A DNA stretch of 13,328 nt from a bacterium (GTDB taxonomy: Bacteria > Gemmatimonadota > Gemmatimonadetes > Gemmatimonadales > Gemmatimonadaceae), in NCBI GenBank assembly GCA_021802745.1, contig JAJZRK010000081.1, positions 1 to 13,328 of the forward strand. Reading direction: 5' to 3'. The number at the start of each line of letters is the position of its first letter. Positions within the stretch are counted from its first letter, which is position 1. This document shows, in pieces, positions 13,328 through 13,328 of the stretch. The notes under the pieces were generated by a model. It did no database searches and was not told where the DNA came from. It was given only the letters and a program-made list of their open reading frames with translations. Position numbers and translations under genes: made by a program.

Positions 13328-13328
13328 G

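Larger units (their letters stand above)
11400..13328. mobile_element. Left end of a putative genomic island at tRNA-Gly
   Basis: An integrase gene with a coupled excisionase-like gene begins 120 bases beyond the 3' end of tRNA-Gly, the classical integration arrangement. The stretch is by eye less GC-rich and uses more mixed third positions than the genes to its left. The attachment core is expected to be the 3' part of the tRNA (about 11370-11399), so that the intact tRNA copy marks this end. The other end and cargo lie outside the window. Confidence 0.55.

Overview
The window looks like one contig of a GC-rich Gram-negative soil or environmental bacterium, most probably Gemmatimonadota. This placement is inferred from overall protein style and not proven: VPS10/sortilin-type beta-propeller proteins with Gly-rich insertions, twin-arginine DsrE-like proteins, DUF4382, and YtrA-type GntR/ABC operons. 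The far right end (about 11.5-13.3 kb) is by eye less GC-rich and looks acquired.

Layout. (1) 1-2122, + strand: the 3' part of a large secreted BNR/Asp-box propeller protein, closed by a strong hairpin (2186-2228). (2) 2331-2941: a DUF4382 C-terminal fragment on the - strand with no convincing start. Upstream is non-coding DNA holding two clean palindromes, one with perfect CRP-type half-sites. (3) 2942-4473, - strand: two paralogous Tat-exported DsrE-like proteins separated by a long imperfect inverted repeat, one family member of which also follows the propeller gene. (4) 4571-9603, - strand: a tight operon reading GntR-family repressor, ABC ATPase, ABC-2-like permease, two membrane-anchored proteins of unknown function that share a Cys motif and C-terminal layout, and a secreted protein made of two tandem pilin-like domains. 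The first five genes overlap by 1-8 bases; the sixth follows after 19 bases. A TTGACA-type promoter overlapped by a TGTA/TACA palindrome precedes the repressor. (5) 9604-9892: a dispersed-repeat island with ACGAAGG-rich inverted arms around a perfect hairpin. (6) 9891-11183, - strand: an acetyl-CoA hydrolase/4-hydroxybutyrate CoA-transferase-family enzyme with its catalytic Glu in place. (7) 11288-11467, + strand: tRNA-Gly(CCC) with its own promoter and terminator. (8) 11520-13328, - strand: a tyrosine recombinase with a complete R-K-H-R-H-Y set, translationally coupled to a small HTH/excisionase-like gene that runs to or off the edge. This is probably the left end of a genomic island inserted at the tRNA-Gly gene.

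How the parts work together. The GntR/ABC block probably forms one regulated envelope transport or stress system. The repressor controls its own promoter, ATPase and permease make the transporter, and the three downstream exported or membrane-anchored proteins are candidate periplasmic accessories. The two unknown membrane proteins and the tandem pilin-like protein are the least described parts and the best candidates for new biology. The Xis/Int pair next to tRNA-Gly suggests that cargo of interest may lie just beyond the right edge.
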